Below, in pieces: positions 1-8,622 of a stretch of 24,545 nt of DNA (position 1 is the first letter of the stretch; every line of letters begins with the position of its first letter). The notes under the pieces are model-generated. The model had not been told where the DNA came from. It ran no database searches and was given only the letters and a program-made list of their open reading frames with translations. The position numbers were made by a program, and so were the translations under genes. The stretch covers positions 1-24,545 of the forward strand of contig USGM01000041.1 of the NCBI GenBank assembly GCA_900554205.1, given 5' to 3'. Origin of the DNA: an uncultured Lachnospiraceae bacterium (GTDB lineage Bacteria > Bacillota > Clostridia > Lachnospirales > Lachnospiraceae).

Positions 1-400
1 GCTTCTGACAGAGGGAAAGCTGATTCCGCAGAAGCAGAATGATGAGGAGAGCTGTTATGCCGCCATGATCCGGAAGGAGATGGGGCGGATTGACTTTACA
101 CGGTCAGCGCTCGAAATTGACAGGCTGATCCGTGGCCTGACACCGTGGCCGAGCGCTTACACCGGCTATAAGGGGAAGCAGTTGAAGATATGGAAGGCGG
201 TTCCCCTGCCGGAGGAGCCGGTTGCCGGTCATGTTCCCGGAGAGCTTCTCCGCGTGGAGAAGGATGCCGTGACGGTGGCGACGGGTGACGGTGCGCTGAA
301 GATACTGGAGCTCCAGCTCGAGGGCAAGAAGAGGATGACTGCACACGATTTCCTGCTCGGCGTGAAGCTGCAGCCGGGCGAGGTGCTTGAGAGCGTTTAG
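1..400 (+). CDS. fmt: methionyl-tRNA formyltransferase, C-terminal part (5' end outside window)
   Basis: The reading frame is open from base 2 and runs off the left edge, so only the last ~132 residues are present. They show the end of the catalytic domain (a YAAMIRKEMGRIDFT stretch, then RGLTPWPSAYT) followed by the small OB-fold C-terminal domain that grips the tRNA. The enzyme formylates Met-tRNA(fMet) in the cytoplasm to make the initiator tRNA. The motif order and position at the head of a Firmicutes translation operon (usually def-fmt-peptidase-rsmB) support the call. The ATG at 65 is internal, not the start. The stop at 398-400 is followed by a 40-bp gap to the zinc peptidase gene. Confidence 0.93.
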   Translation, partial: LLTEGKLIPQKQNDEESCYAAMIRKEMGRIDFTRSALEIDRLIRGLTPWPSAYTGYKGKQLKIWKAVPLPEEPVAGHVPGELLRVEKDAVTVATGDGALKILELQLEGKKRMTAHDFLLGVKLQPGEVLESV

Positions 401-440
401 TTTGCAGATTTGCGGATAGCAGAAAGGTTTGGTGAACAGG

Positions 441-1136
441 ATGTACTATTACTATGATGTTACCTACGGACTTGTAATCATCGGTATGCTGCTCTGTCTC
501 TGGGCGAGCGCGCATGTCAACAGAGTCATGAAGAAGTATGATAAGATTCAGAATTCCACAGGGCTGACCGGTGCGGAGGCAGCGAGGCGGATTCTGAACA
601 ACGAGGGTCTGTATAATGTGCAGGTCGAGTGTCTGGAGAGCGAGGACGGAGATCACTTTGACCCCAGAACCAACACAGTGCGTCTCTCCTACGGAAATTA
701 TAACCGGGCATCCGTGACGGCGGTGGGCGTTGCTGCGCATGAGTGCGGTCATGCGATCCAGCACGCACAGGGATATTCGCCCCTGAATTTCAGAACGGCG
801 CTTGTACCGGTCGTGAACATCGGAAGCCGTCTGGGCATCCCGATTATCCTTCTGGGTATTATCTTAAGCTGGAACAATGTTCTGATCCAGATCGGCATCT
901 GGGCATTTGCCCTGTCCGTGCTGTTCCAGCTTGTGACCCTGCCGGTGGAATTTAATGCATCTGCTAGAGCCGTCGCAAAGATTGACCAGTACGGTCTGAT
1001 GACGACACAGGAGAATGACGGCTGTAAGAAGGTGCTGAGCGCAGCGGCAATGACCTATGTTGCGGCAGCGGCATCCTCCATTTTGCAGCTGCTCAGACTG
1101 ATCCTGCTGTTCGGCAACCGCAGGAGGAGAGACTAA
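441..1136 (+). CDS. YugP-type zinc-dependent membrane metallopeptidase
   Basis: This is a 231-residue membrane protein with an HECGH zinc-binding motif at residues 100-104, the hallmark of the YugP-like (DUF2268/neutral zinc peptidase type 2) family. One hydrophobic helix lies at the N-terminus and others lie at about residues 120-165 and 195-220. In Firmicutes it commonly sits between fmt and rsmB, as here; its substrate is not established. I chose ATG 441, which gives MYYYYDVTYG. TTG 429 and GTG 432 lie in the same frame and are possible alternatives, because an AGAAAGG ribosome binding site ends at 427. The frame ends three bases before the rsmB GTG. Confidence 0.85.
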   Translation: MYYYYDVTYGLVIIGMLLCLWASAHVNRVMKKYDKIQNSTGLTGAEAARRILNNEGLYNVQVECLESEDGDHFDPRTNTVRLSYGNYNRASVTAVGVAAHECGHAIQHAQGYSPLNFRTALVPVVNIGSRLGIPIILLGIILSWNNVLIQIGIWAFALSVLFQLVTLPVEFNASARAVAKIDQYGLMTTQENDGCKKVLSAAAMTYVAAAASSILQLLRLILLFGNRRRRD

Positions 1137-1139
1137 ACG

Positions 1140-2552
1140 GTGGCAGAGAATACGAGAGAGATCATACTGGATACCCTGCTTTCCATTGAAAAAGGGGAGC
1201 AGTATTCCAATCAGCTGATCCGGGCGGTTTTAGACAAATACAATTATCTGGACGCGCGCGACAAGGCCTTTATCAAGCGTGTGACGGAGGGAACCATCGA
1301 GAGACAGATTGAGCTTGACTACTATCTGGATCATTTTTCCACGGTTCCTGTCCGGAAGATGAAGCCCCTTGTGCGGACCCTGCTGCGGATGAGCGTCTAC
1401 CAGCTCCTCTACATGGATGCCGTACCGGACAGCGCAGTCTGCAATGAGGCGTGCAAGCTCGCAGTAAAGAGAAGGTTCGGCAATCTGCGGGGCTTTGTCA
1501 ACGGTGTGCTGCGCAATCTCTCCAGAAGCAGGGAGCAGCTGCCCATGCCGGATGAGAAGGCGGAGCCCGTGCGCTACCTGTCCGTGAAAGATTCCATGCC
1601 GGAATGGCTGATTGGGTTCTGGCTGGAGGAATACGGCAGGAAAATAACGGCAACAATGTTAGAGGAGATCATGGCGGTGCATCCCGTCTCCGTGCGCTTT
1701 TCGACGAGGCTTTCGGAGAAGGAACGGGAGCTGCTTAAGGATCAGCTTGCACAGGCGGGGGCGGAGATCCGGGAAGGAGCCTATCTGCCTTATCTTTGCA
1801 GGCTGGAGCATGTCGATAATATCAATGCGCTGCCCGGCTTTGCGGAGGGAAAGTGGACGGTGCAGGATGTGAGTTCTGCGCTGGCAGTGGAGCTCGCCGG
1901 TATTAAAAAGACGGACTTTGTGCTGGATGCCTGTGCGGCACCCGGCGGGAAGAGCATCCTTGCGGCGGAGAAGGCGGAGAAGGTGCTGAGTAGGGATGTC
2001 TCTGCGGAAAAGACGGAGCGCATCCGGGAAAACGCCCGGCGGATGCAGATGGACAATATCGAGATTCAGGAGTGGGACGCGAGGAATCTTGATCCAGAGA
2101 AGGAAGAAAAGGCGGATGTCGTGCTGCTTGATGTGCCATGTTCCGGGCTTGGTGTCATGGGAAAGAAGCGTGACATCAAATACCATATCACCCGGGAGGG
2201 AATGGAGAGCCTTCATGTACTGCAAAGGGAGATTGTGGATGTTTGCAGCCGGTATGTGAAGCCCGGCGGAACGCTTCTCTACAGTACCTGTACTGTAAAT
2301 CCCGCGGAGAATGAGGCTATGGTGCGCTATATTGCTGAAGAACTGGGCTTTGCGCCGGTTTCCGTTGAGGAGGAGTTGTCGGAGACGCTTAAGACACAGA
2401 AGCGTGAGACCGCTGCTCTCCGCGATGCAGAGGGGAAAAAGGATGGTCTGAACGCAGAGGAGCGGCGCGCCTGCATCCAGCTTCTGCCGGGATATATGGC
2501 GGCGGACGGCTTTTTTATTGCGAAATTTCAGAAACCGTTGAAGGCTGATTAA
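1140..2552 (+). CDS. rsmB: 16S rRNA m5C967 methyltransferase RsmB
   Basis: This 470-residue protein has an N-terminal NusB-like RNA-binding domain (about residues 1-130) and a C-terminal Rossmann methyltransferase domain. The SAM-binding loop DACAAPGGKS is near residue 262. Both family cysteines are visible: C334 in the VPCSG motif, and C384 in YSTCTVNP, which forms the covalent adduct with the cytosine. It methylates cytosine 967 of 16S rRNA. The start is a GTG, 9 bp after an AGGAGGAGA ribosome binding site inside the end of the upstream gene, so the two are translationally tight. A single base separates its stop from the rlmN ATG. Confidence 0.95.
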   Translation: MAENTREIILDTLLSIEKGEQYSNQLIRAVLDKYNYLDARDKAFIKRVTEGTIERQIELDYYLDHFSTVPVRKMKPLVRTLLRMSVYQLLYMDAVPDSAVCNEACKLAVKRRFGNLRGFVNGVLRNLSRSREQLPMPDEKAEPVRYLSVKDSMPEWLIGFWLEEYGRKITATMLEEIMAVHPVSVRFSTRLSEKERELLKDQLAQAGAEIREGAYLPYLCRLEHVDNINALPGFAEGKWTVQDVSSALAVELAGIKKTDFVLDACAAPGGKSILAAEKAEKVLSRDVSAEKTERIRENARRMQMDNIEIQEWDARNLDPEKEEKADVVLLDVPCSGLGVMGKKRDIKYHITREGMESLHVLQREIVDVCSRYVKPGGTLLYSTCTVNPAENEAMVRYIAEELGFAPVSVEEELSETLKTQKRETAALRDAEGKKDGLNAEERRACIQLLPGYMAADGFFIAKFQKPLKAD

Positions 2553-2553
2553 T

Positions 2554-3624
2554 ATGGAAAAAATAATAGAAGAAAAGACAGATATAAAATCGCTGCCGCT
2601 GGCACAGCTGACAGAAGTGCTTGAGACTATGGGAGAGAAGAAGTTCCGGGCGAAGCAGATGTATCAGTGGATGCATGTCAGGCTCGCCGGGAGCTTTGAG
2701 GAGATGACGGATCTCTCAAAGGCGCTCAGGGAAAAGTGTGAGCAGAGCTTTACCTATACCTCGCTGGAGGTCGTGCAGGTGCAGGAATCGAAGATAGACG
2801 GCACAAGGAAATACCTGTTTGGATTGTCCGACGGGAATGTGGTCGAGAGCGTGTGGATGAAGTATAAGCACGGAAACAGTGTCTGCATTTCCTCGCAGGT
2901 TGGATGCAGGATGGGCTGCAGGTTCTGTGCGTCCACGCTGGACGGTCTGGAGCGGAACCTGACACCCGCAGAGATGCTGGATCAGATCTACTCGATTCAG
3001 AAGCTGACGGGCGAGAGGGTCTCCAACGTTGTGGTCATGGGGACGGGTGAGCCCATGGACAACTATGAGAATCTTCTGACCTTTATCGGGATGCTGACAG
3101 ACGAGAACGGACTGAATATCAGCCAGAGAAACGTTACCGTGTCAACCTGCGGCATCGTGCCCCGTATGCGGCAGCTGGCGGAGAGAAAGCTGCAGATTAC
3201 ACTGGCGCTCTCTCTGCATGCGACGACGGACGAGAAGCGGCGGAAGCTGATGCCGATAGCGAATCGGTACAGCATTGCCGAACTGATGGAGGCATGCGCC
3301 TATTACTTTGAGCAGACGGGCAGACGGATCACCTTTGAGTACAGTCTGGTCGGCGGCGTGAATGATACGGACGAGGATGCGGCAGAGCTGACGGCGCTTG
3401 CGAGACCGCTCTGCTGTCATGTAAATCTGATTCCGGTCAACCCGATCAAGGAGAGGGACTATGTGCAGTCCACGGGCGCGAGGATTCAGGCATTCAAAAA
3501 TAAACTTGAAAAAAACAAAATAAATGTTACTATTAGAAGAGAAATGGGCAGGGATATCGACGGGGCCTGTGGACAGTTGAGACATAAGACGATCGGCGCC
3601 CTGCGGACTTTGGAGGAGACATAA
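2554..3624 (+). CDS. rlmN: dual-specificity 23S rRNA/tRNA adenine C2-methyltransferase RlmN
   Basis: This 356-residue radical-SAM enzyme carries C118-x3-C122-x2-C125 within VGCRMGCRFC, which binds the 4Fe-4S cluster. The conserved C-terminal cysteine that forms the methyl-transfer intermediate is C339 in GACGQLRHK. The GTGEPMDNY motif, another family signature, follows the cluster site. RlmN methylates A2503 of 23S rRNA and A37 of some tRNAs. Cfr, a related resistance enzyme, is less likely because this copy sits in the standard rsmB-rlmN-phosphatase-kinase operon. It is packed one base after rsmB and two bases before the phosphatase. Confidence 0.95.
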   Translation: MEKIIEEKTDIKSLPLAQLTEVLETMGEKKFRAKQMYQWMHVRLAGSFEEMTDLSKALREKCEQSFTYTSLEVVQVQESKIDGTRKYLFGLSDGNVVESVWMKYKHGNSVCISSQVGCRMGCRFCASTLDGLERNLTPAEMLDQIYSIQKLTGERVSNVVVMGTGEPMDNYENLLTFIGMLTDENGLNISQRNVTVSTCGIVPRMRQLAERKLQITLALSLHATTDEKRRKLMPIANRYSIAELMEACAYYFEQTGRRITFEYSLVGGVNDTDEDAAELTALARPLCCHVNLIPVNPIKERDYVQSTGARIQAFKNKLEKNKINVTIRREMGRDIDGACGQLRHKTIGALRTLEET

Positions 3625-3626
3625 GC

Positions 3627-4358
3627 GTGATAAAGACGTTTTCTGTTACCAATATCGGCAAGAGGAGAAAATTGAATCAGGATTTTGTATATACCTCGGA
3701 AGAGCCGGTTGGTCATCTGCCGAATCTCTTTGTTGTAGCTGACGGCATGGGGGGACATAAGGCGGGAGATTATGCATCGAAGCTCGCTGTGACAACGATG
3801 GTGGAGGAGATCGCCGGATCTGACGAAACCATACCGGAAAAGCTGCTCGGGAGAGCGATTGAAACGGCAAACGGGAAGGTACGCGAAAGTGCAGAGAAAA
3901 TGCCGGAGCTGGAGGGGATGGGAACGACTGTCGTGGCGGCAAGCTGTGACGGCGGGACGCTCTCCGTTGCCAATGTGGGAGACAGCAGACTGTACATTGT
4001 AGGCGGTCACGAAATCAGACAGATCACAAGAGATCATTCCTGGGTGGAGGAAATGGTCAGAAGAGGCGGTCTCGGAAGAGACGAGGCCAGAAATCACCCG
4101 GACAAAAATATCATAACCAGAGCGGTGGGGGCAGAGGATACGGTAAAGGCGGACTTCTTCAGCGTGAAGCTGGAGGAAGGAGACCTGATCCTCATGTGTA
4201 CCGACGGACTGACGAACATGCTGGAGGATGAAGAAATCCGTATGATACTTGATGGAGCCAGAGACATTGTCGAAAAGGCGGAGGAGCTTGTCCGCAGGGC
4301 AAATGAGAATGGCGGTATGGATAACATCAGTGTGATACTGATCGAGCCCCTGGACTAG
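3627..4358 (+). CDS. prpC: PP2C-family Ser/Thr protein phosphatase (PrpC/Stp)
   Basis: This 243-residue PPM/PP2C phosphatase carries the expected metal-binding motifs in order: NQDF near the N-terminus, VADGMGGHKAGDYAS, GTT, VGDSRLY, LMCTDGLTNM, and the C-terminal GGMDNISVILIE with its metal Asp. It reverses phosphorylation by the neighbouring PASTA kinase. The start is GTG at 3627, with a GGAGGAG site 8 bp upstream inside rlmN. The 31-bp gap to the kinase gene is consistent with co-transcription, and the phosphatase-kinase pair next to rsgA is a conserved Firmicutes arrangement. Confidence 0.95.
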   Translation: MIKTFSVTNIGKRRKLNQDFVYTSEEPVGHLPNLFVVADGMGGHKAGDYASKLAVTTMVEEIAGSDETIPEKLLGRAIETANGKVRESAEKMPELEGMGTTVVAASCDGGTLSVANVGDSRLYIVGGHEIRQITRDHSWVEEMVRRGGLGRDEARNHPDKNIITRAVGAEDTVKADFFSVKLEEGDLILMCTDGLTNMLEDEEIRMILDGARDIVEKAEELVRRANENGGMDNISVILIEPLD

Positions 4359-4389
4359 GGAAACCATTGAATCGGAGTGGAGAGCAGTT

Positions 4390-6543
4390 ATGGTTAAAAT
4401 TGGAATGATGATAGGCGACCGGTACGAGATACTGGAAAAAATCGGAACCGGCGGCATGTCCGATGTTTATAAAGCGAAATGTCATAAGCTGAACCGCTTT
4501 GTGGCAGTCAAGGTTCTGAAACAGGAATTCAGTGAAAACGCAAATTTTGTATCCAAGTTCCGCATAGAGGCACAGGCGGCAGCCGGGCTGATGCATCCCA
4601 ACATCGTCAATGTGTACGACGTGGGAGAGGAAAACGGAATTTACTATATTGTCATGGAGCTGGTCGAGGGCATCACCCTCAAGAAATATATCCAGAAAAA
4701 GGCAAGGCTGTCCTACAAGGAGGCCGTCAGCATAGCAATTCAGGTGAGCATGGGAATCGAGGCGGCTCACAACAATCATATTATTCACAGAGACATCAAG
4801 CCGCAGAATATTATTATCTCCAAGGACGGAAAGGTGAAGGTGACGGATTTCGGTATTGCCAAGGCGGCAACGAGCAACACCATCACCTCCAATGTCATGG
4901 GTTCAGTGCACTATACCTCCCCCGAACAGGCGCGGGGCGGTTACAGCGATGAGAAGAGCGATATTTATTCGCTCGGTATCACGATGTTTGAGATGCTCAC
5001 GGGGAGAGTGCCCTTCAACGGGGAGACGACGGTGGCGATCGCAATCAAGCACATTCAGGAGGAAATGCCCTCGCCGAAGGAGTTTGTGCCGGAGATTCCG
5101 AGCTCTGTTGAGAGCATTGTGCTGAAGTGCTGTCAGAAGTCACCGGACAGACGTTACCAGAATATGCAGGAGCTGATCGCTGATCTGAAGCAGTCCCTGA
5201 TGAACCCGGATGAAGATTTCGTGGTGCAGAATGATCCCGATCTGGATGGAAATACGCGAACCATCACGGAGGGTGAGGTCGCGCAGATCAAGAGACGGAC
5301 TGCCTATCAGGAGGATTATACCGAGCGGGAGGACACGATGCGGCTCCGCACGGATACCGGTTCTATGTACGAGAATGAGGAGGAGCCGGAGGACGGAGAG
5401 GATTATGACTATAACCCGAAGATGGAGAAGGTGACGACAATCCTTGCCGTCGGGGCGGGTGTTGTCATCTGCGTCATCGTCATTATTCTCGCCGTAAAGG
5501 TATTCGGTGGTATGAAGGACAATAAGGATGGCTCAAGCAGCCCGATCCAGACGGAGGAGTCTTCTTCCTCGTCTGAGGAGTCTTCGTCGGAACCGGAGCA
5601 GATCGTCTATGTGGAGATGCCGGAGATCAAGGGAAAGCTCGTCGAGGACGTGAGAAACAAGCTGACGGAGCTGGGCTTAAAGTCCGAGGTGGACTATGAG
5701 GAGTCCGATGTTGTCGAGGCGGGCACAGTCATCAGCGCTGATGTGACGCCGGGAGCACAGGTTCCGGTCGGCAGTACGGTCACACTCACTGCCAGTGCGG
5801 GTGCAAAGGGAGAGGTAGTGCCCTCTGTGATCGGACTGACCTACGAGGAGGCGAACAGCACGCTGCTGGCGCTTGGCTTCACCGTGACACGGACGGAGGC
5901 TTATTCCGATTCCGTTGAGGCGGGACTGGTGGCAATTCAGACACCCGGCGCAAACAACAAGCTTGCCCGCGGAAGCAATATTACGCTTACTGTCAGCCTC
6001 GGAGTTGAGAGCAGTCAGGTACGCGTTCCGAATCTGATGGGACTTTCCGAGATGGATGGAACGGTGGAGGCGACGGAGGCGAAGCTCCAGATCGGAACCG
6101 TGACGCGCGTGTACAGTGACACCTATGCCGAGGGACTGATCTGTTACCAGAGCTATTCCTACGGTTTCTATGTCGAGCCGGGGACAGTGATTGATATCCG
6201 GGTCAGCCAGGGACCGGAGCCGAAGCAGACGACCTACAGATGTAATGCAAGCATTGAGGCACCGACAGCGGCGGAAGCGCCGGATTATGTGACAGGCTCC
6301 ACGGTCAAGCTCAAGCTCGTGGCGGATGACGGCATGGTGCTTTTAGAGACGAGTACCTCCAGCTTCCCCTATTCCACGAACTATGCACCGCTGACATCAT
6401 CGGGTGGAACGCTGACAATGACCTATACCGTGACGACAGCACCGGTCTTCGGAACCGATGAAAACGGAAATCAGATAGAAGTGACACCGGGCACGTCGGA
6501 GGAGAAGTCTTTCACGAGAAGAATTGAATTTACACCACAGTAG
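4390..6543 (+). CDS. prkC: PASTA-domain Ser/Thr protein kinase (PrkC/Stk1 type)
   Basis: This 717-residue membrane kinase has the glycine loop GTGGMSDVY (19-27), lysine K41 in AVKVLK, the HRDIKPQN loop (133-140), D153 of DFG and a Thr/Ser-rich activation loop before SPEQARGG. An acidic linker leads to one transmembrane helix at about 348-373, then a Ser/Glu-rich spacer. Three PASTA repeats follow (about 405-472, 473-545 and 546-614), which in this family bind muropeptides outside the cell. The last ~100 residues form an extra Thr/Ser-rich, probably beta-stranded domain. Known targets in the family include cell-wall and translation proteins, including RsgA-type GTPases, which fits its neighbour. 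Confidence 0.95.
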   Translation: MVKIGMMIGDRYEILEKIGTGGMSDVYKAKCHKLNRFVAVKVLKQEFSENANFVSKFRIEAQAAAGLMHPNIVNVYDVGEENGIYYIVMELVEGITLKKYIQKKARLSYKEAVSIAIQVSMGIEAAHNNHIIHRDIKPQNIIISKDGKVKVTDFGIAKAATSNTITSNVMGSVHYTSPEQARGGYSDEKSDIYSLGITMFEMLTGRVPFNGETTVAIAIKHIQEEMPSPKEFVPEIPSSVESIVLKCCQKSPDRRYQNMQELIADLKQSLMNPDEDFVVQNDPDLDGNTRTITEGEVAQIKRRTAYQEDYTEREDTMRLRTDTGSMYENEEEPEDGEDYDYNPKMEKVTTILAVGAGVVICVIVIILAVKVFGGMKDNKDGSSSPIQTEESSSSSEESSSEPEQIVYVEMPEIKGKLVEDVRNKLTELGLKSEVDYEESDVVEAGTVISADVTPGAQVPVGSTVTLTASAGAKGEVVPSVIGLTYEEANSTLLALGFTVTRTEAYSDSVEAGLVAIQTPGANNKLARGSNITLTVSLGVESSQVRVPNLMGLSEMDGTVEATEAKLQIGTVTRVYSDTYAEGLICYQSYSYGFYVEPGTVIDIRVSQGPEPKQTTYRCNASIEAPTAAEAPDYVTGSTVKLKLVADDGMVLLETSTSSFPYSTNYAPLTSSGGTLTMTYTVTTAPVFGTDENGNQIEVTPGTSEEKSFTRRIEFTPQ

Positions 6544-6546
6544 GAA

Positions 6547-7446
6547 ATGGGAATGCAGGGAAAAATCGTCAAGGGAATTGCAGGGTTTTATTATGTTCAC
6601 TGCCGGGAGACAGACGGCTGTGAACGGATATATGAGTGCAAGGCAAAGGGAATTTTCCGTAAGGATAACAGAAAGCCCCTTGTCGGGGACAATGTTGAGA
6701 TGGATGTGCTGGACAGGGAGCAGACGTTGGGCAATATCGTCAGCCTCCTGCCGAGGCACAGTGAGTTGATACGACCCGCGGTCGCAAACGTGGATCAGGC
6801 GCTGGTGATCTTTTCCATTGTGAAGCCGAAGCCGAATTTTAATCTCCTCGACAGATTTCTGATTATGATGCAGCAGCAGGACGTTCCCTGCATCATCTGC
6901 TTCAACAAGCAGGACATTGATGCGGAGAGCGACGGTGAGGAATACCGGCGTATCTATGAGGCATGCGGGTATCGCACGCTTCTGGTCAGTGCCATGCAGA
7001 AGACGAAGATCGAGGAGCTGAAGGCATTGCTTGCGGGCAGGACGACAACGGTGGCGGGGCCGAGCGGCGTCGGCAAGTCCTCCATCGTCAACTGTCTCCA
7101 GTCGGGAATTGTCATGGAGACTGGACAGATCAGCACAAAGATAGAGCGTGGAAAGCACACCACGAGACATTCCGAGCTGATCGCCGTGGGCGAGGACACC
7201 TATATTCTGGACACGCCGGGCTTCAGCTCGCTCGGATTGTTTGATCTGGAGAAGGAGGAGCTCGCCGGATTTTACCCGGAATTTGCGGAGTATGAGAAGT
7301 ATTGCAGATTCGGCGGCTGTTCGCATGTGACGGAGCCGGTGTGCGGCGTAAAGGATGCCGTGGAGGCTGGGCAGATCAGCCGGATGCGGTATGATAATTA
7401 TTGTCTGCTCTATGAGGAATTGAAGAACAGGAGAGTGTTCAGATGA
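6547..7446 (+). CDS. rsgA: ribosome small-subunit-dependent GTPase A
   Basis: This 299-residue circularly permuted GTPase has an N-terminal OB-fold, then NKQD (120-123), the P-loop GPSGVGKSS (171-179) and DTPG. The C-terminal zinc site is C253, C258, H260 and C266. RsgA assists late 30S subunit maturation. The start ATG is 3 bp past the kinase stop with only a weak TAGGAA-like binding site, so translational coupling is likely. Unlike many Firmicutes, ribulose-phosphate epimerase and thiamine pyrophosphokinase do not follow; the next gene overlaps its stop codon through ATGA. Confidence 0.95.
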   Translation: MGMQGKIVKGIAGFYYVHCRETDGCERIYECKAKGIFRKDNRKPLVGDNVEMDVLDREQTLGNIVSLLPRHSELIRPAVANVDQALVIFSIVKPKPNFNLLDRFLIMMQQQDVPCIICFNKQDIDAESDGEEYRRIYEACGYRTLLVSAMQKTKIEELKALLAGRTTTVAGPSGVGKSSIVNCLQSGIVMETGQISTKIERGKHTTRHSELIAVGEDTYILDTPGFSSLGLFDLEKEELAGFYPEFAEYEKYCRFGGCSHVTEPVCGVKDAVEAGQISRMRYDNYCLLYEELKNRRVFR

Positions 7447-7904
7447 GCGAGCCGGAAAGCAGGGTACAGGATTTATTCGGAAAGTACAGCGATGTTTTAA
7501 AGGTGCGGAGCGCACGGTGGTTCTTTGCGGAGGGGTCAAAGTGGGATCGCCGCAAGATCGGTAAATTTCTGCGGTACTTCTGCGTGCCGATGAAGGAAGA
7601 GGAGACGGTGGCGCTCCTCGATACCACGCTGCTCCGGACAGCGAAGGAGGGAATGCTCTTTGTAAAAAAGGGCCTTATCGTGAAAGAACCGCTGAACAGG
7701 CTGTATTATCTGGAGTACAGTAAGATTCAGAGGGCGGAGGTGCGCGAGAAATACAATGATGCCGGGCATCTCACGGAGTCCAGGACGGTGATCTGTTTTA
7801 AGGACGGAACCGAGAGAAACGTGTTTGACTATTATGTGAGGAAAAATTTCTTTGTCGATTATGTCAACGAGGCGGCAAAGATATTTGCGGAACAGGAAGG
7901 TTAG
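7443..7904 (+). CDS. hypothetical protein, possible PH-like domain
   Basis: This soluble 153-residue protein has no signal peptide or membrane helix. Residues about 45-145 alternate short hydrophobic strands with charged turns and end in an amphipathic helix (YVRKNFFVDYVNEAAKIF), which resembles bacterial PH-like/GRAM folds; this is a structural impression, not a motif match. Its ATG overlaps the rsgA stop (ATGA), so it is translationally coupled and is the last gene of the operon before a strong terminator. I do not recognise a specific family and assign no function. Confidence 0.75.
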   Translation: MSEPESRVQDLFGKYSDVLKVRSARWFFAEGSKWDRRKIGKFLRYFCVPMKEEETVALLDTTLLRTAKEGMLFVKKGLIVKEPLNRLYYLEYSKIQRAEVREKYNDAGHLTESRTVICFKDGTERNVFDYYVRKNFFVDYVNEAAKIFAEQEG

Positions 7905-7933
7905 GGTCTGCTGTCAGAGGCAGACTCTTTTTT
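7903..7933 (+). terminator. intrinsic terminator of the fmt-rsgA operon
   Basis: A 9-bp stem (AGGGTCTGC pairing with GCAGACTCT, one G-U pair) with an 8-base loop is followed by a run of T at 7928-7933. It starts on the stop codon of the last gene. Confidence 0.9.
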
Positions 7934-7961
7934 ATTGAAAATTTTTGTGGATGAAGGGGAA

Positions 7962-7989
7962 TTGACTTTGCATCGAAAATTCATATAAT
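7962..7989 (+). promoter_or_regulatory. sigma-A promoter of the DUF3793-flavodoxin unit
   Basis: TTGACT (7962-7967), a 16-bp spacer and a perfect TATAAT (7984-7989). Transcription should begin near 7996, inside the palindrome described next. Confidence 0.85.
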
Positions 7990-7992
7990 AAA

Positions 7993-8018
7993 TATTGGTT
8001 AGATGAGACTAACTAATA
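7993..8018. promoter_or_regulatory. DtxR-like inverted repeat (candidate iron box)
   Basis: The arms TATTGGTTAG (7993-8002) and CTAACTAATA (8009-8018) are inverted complements at 9 of 10 positions around a 6-bp centre. The core TTAG-N6-CTAA resembles operators of the DtxR/IdeR iron-repressor family. It covers the predicted transcription start, where a repressor would block RNA polymerase. The flavodoxin downstream, a classical iron-starvation protein, supports iron control. The identity of the regulator is inference. Confidence 0.65.
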
Positions 8019-8044
8019 AAAGACATCTATGAAGGGAATGCTAC

Positions 8045-8593
8045 ATGGCAGAGGAAATGCTGGTGCTCTACGGGGCACCCACACTGGCGAAGCTGAAAAC
8101 AGGAAATCTTTTTTCGTGCCCGGCGGACGAGGTCGAGACGAAATGGTTCTGCCAGATGAACAGGATGCTGGTGCCGAAGGGGCTCCGGCTGATTCCGGTC
8201 CGGGGAATCAACTCCCGGGTACTTCTGTATATTTACCGGCCGCTGGAGCTCAAGAGGGATCTGACGGATGCCCGGGCAAGGCGGATATTGCAGGGAAAGG
8301 GCTATCCGGTCGACGATGTGGAGAGATGTGTGGCAGAGCTGGTAAGGCGTGTGAAGAGCGAGGGAGATTTCCCACATGAGATAGGCTTGTTTCTGGGTTA
8401 CCCGCCGGAGGATGTGGAAGGCTTCATCTTCTGGGGCGCCGCAAACGCGAAGCTGGTGGGCGACTGGAAGGTATATGGGGATGTGGAACAGGCACGGGAG
8501 ACGTTTCAGAGATACCGGCGCTGTACGAAGGCGTACTGCGAGTTCTACCGGATACATAACTCTCTCGACAGGCTCATTGTAGCGGCTTCATAG
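8045..8593 (+). CDS. DUF3793 family protein
   Basis: This soluble 182-residue protein has the DUF3793 pattern: an N-terminal half with YGAPTLAKLKTGNLFSCP, and a C-terminal PHEIGLFLGYPPEDVEGFI motif followed by GDWKVYGDVEQARETFQRY and a Cys-containing tail. The biochemical function is unknown. The family is found in Clostridia, often near iron-transport (Feo) genes and flavodoxins, and here it is the first gene behind a DtxR-like box and directly precedes a flavodoxin. A role in iron or redox homeostasis is therefore a context inference. The ATG is 7 bp after a GAAGGGA ribosome binding site. Length is typical. Confidence 0.85.
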   Translation: MAEEMLVLYGAPTLAKLKTGNLFSCPADEVETKWFCQMNRMLVPKGLRLIPVRGINSRVLLYIYRPLELKRDLTDARARRILQGKGYPVDDVERCVAELVRRVKSEGDFPHEIGLFLGYPPEDVEGFIFWGAANAKLVGDWKVYGDVEQARETFQRYRRCTKAYCEFYRIHNSLDRLIVAAS

Positions 8594-8622
8594 AATAAAA
8601 AAAGAAAGGATGGAAGAGGGAT

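Noticed and set aside
2554..3624. Cfr-type resistance methyltransferase instead of RlmN
   Set aside because: The gene sits in the conserved rsmB-rlmN-prpC-prkC operon and has typical RlmN motifs and length.
3486..4457. Long minus-strand frames across the phosphatase and (6397-7539) across rsgA
   Set aside because: Both overlap well-identified plus-strand genes and lack binding sites and recognisable domains.
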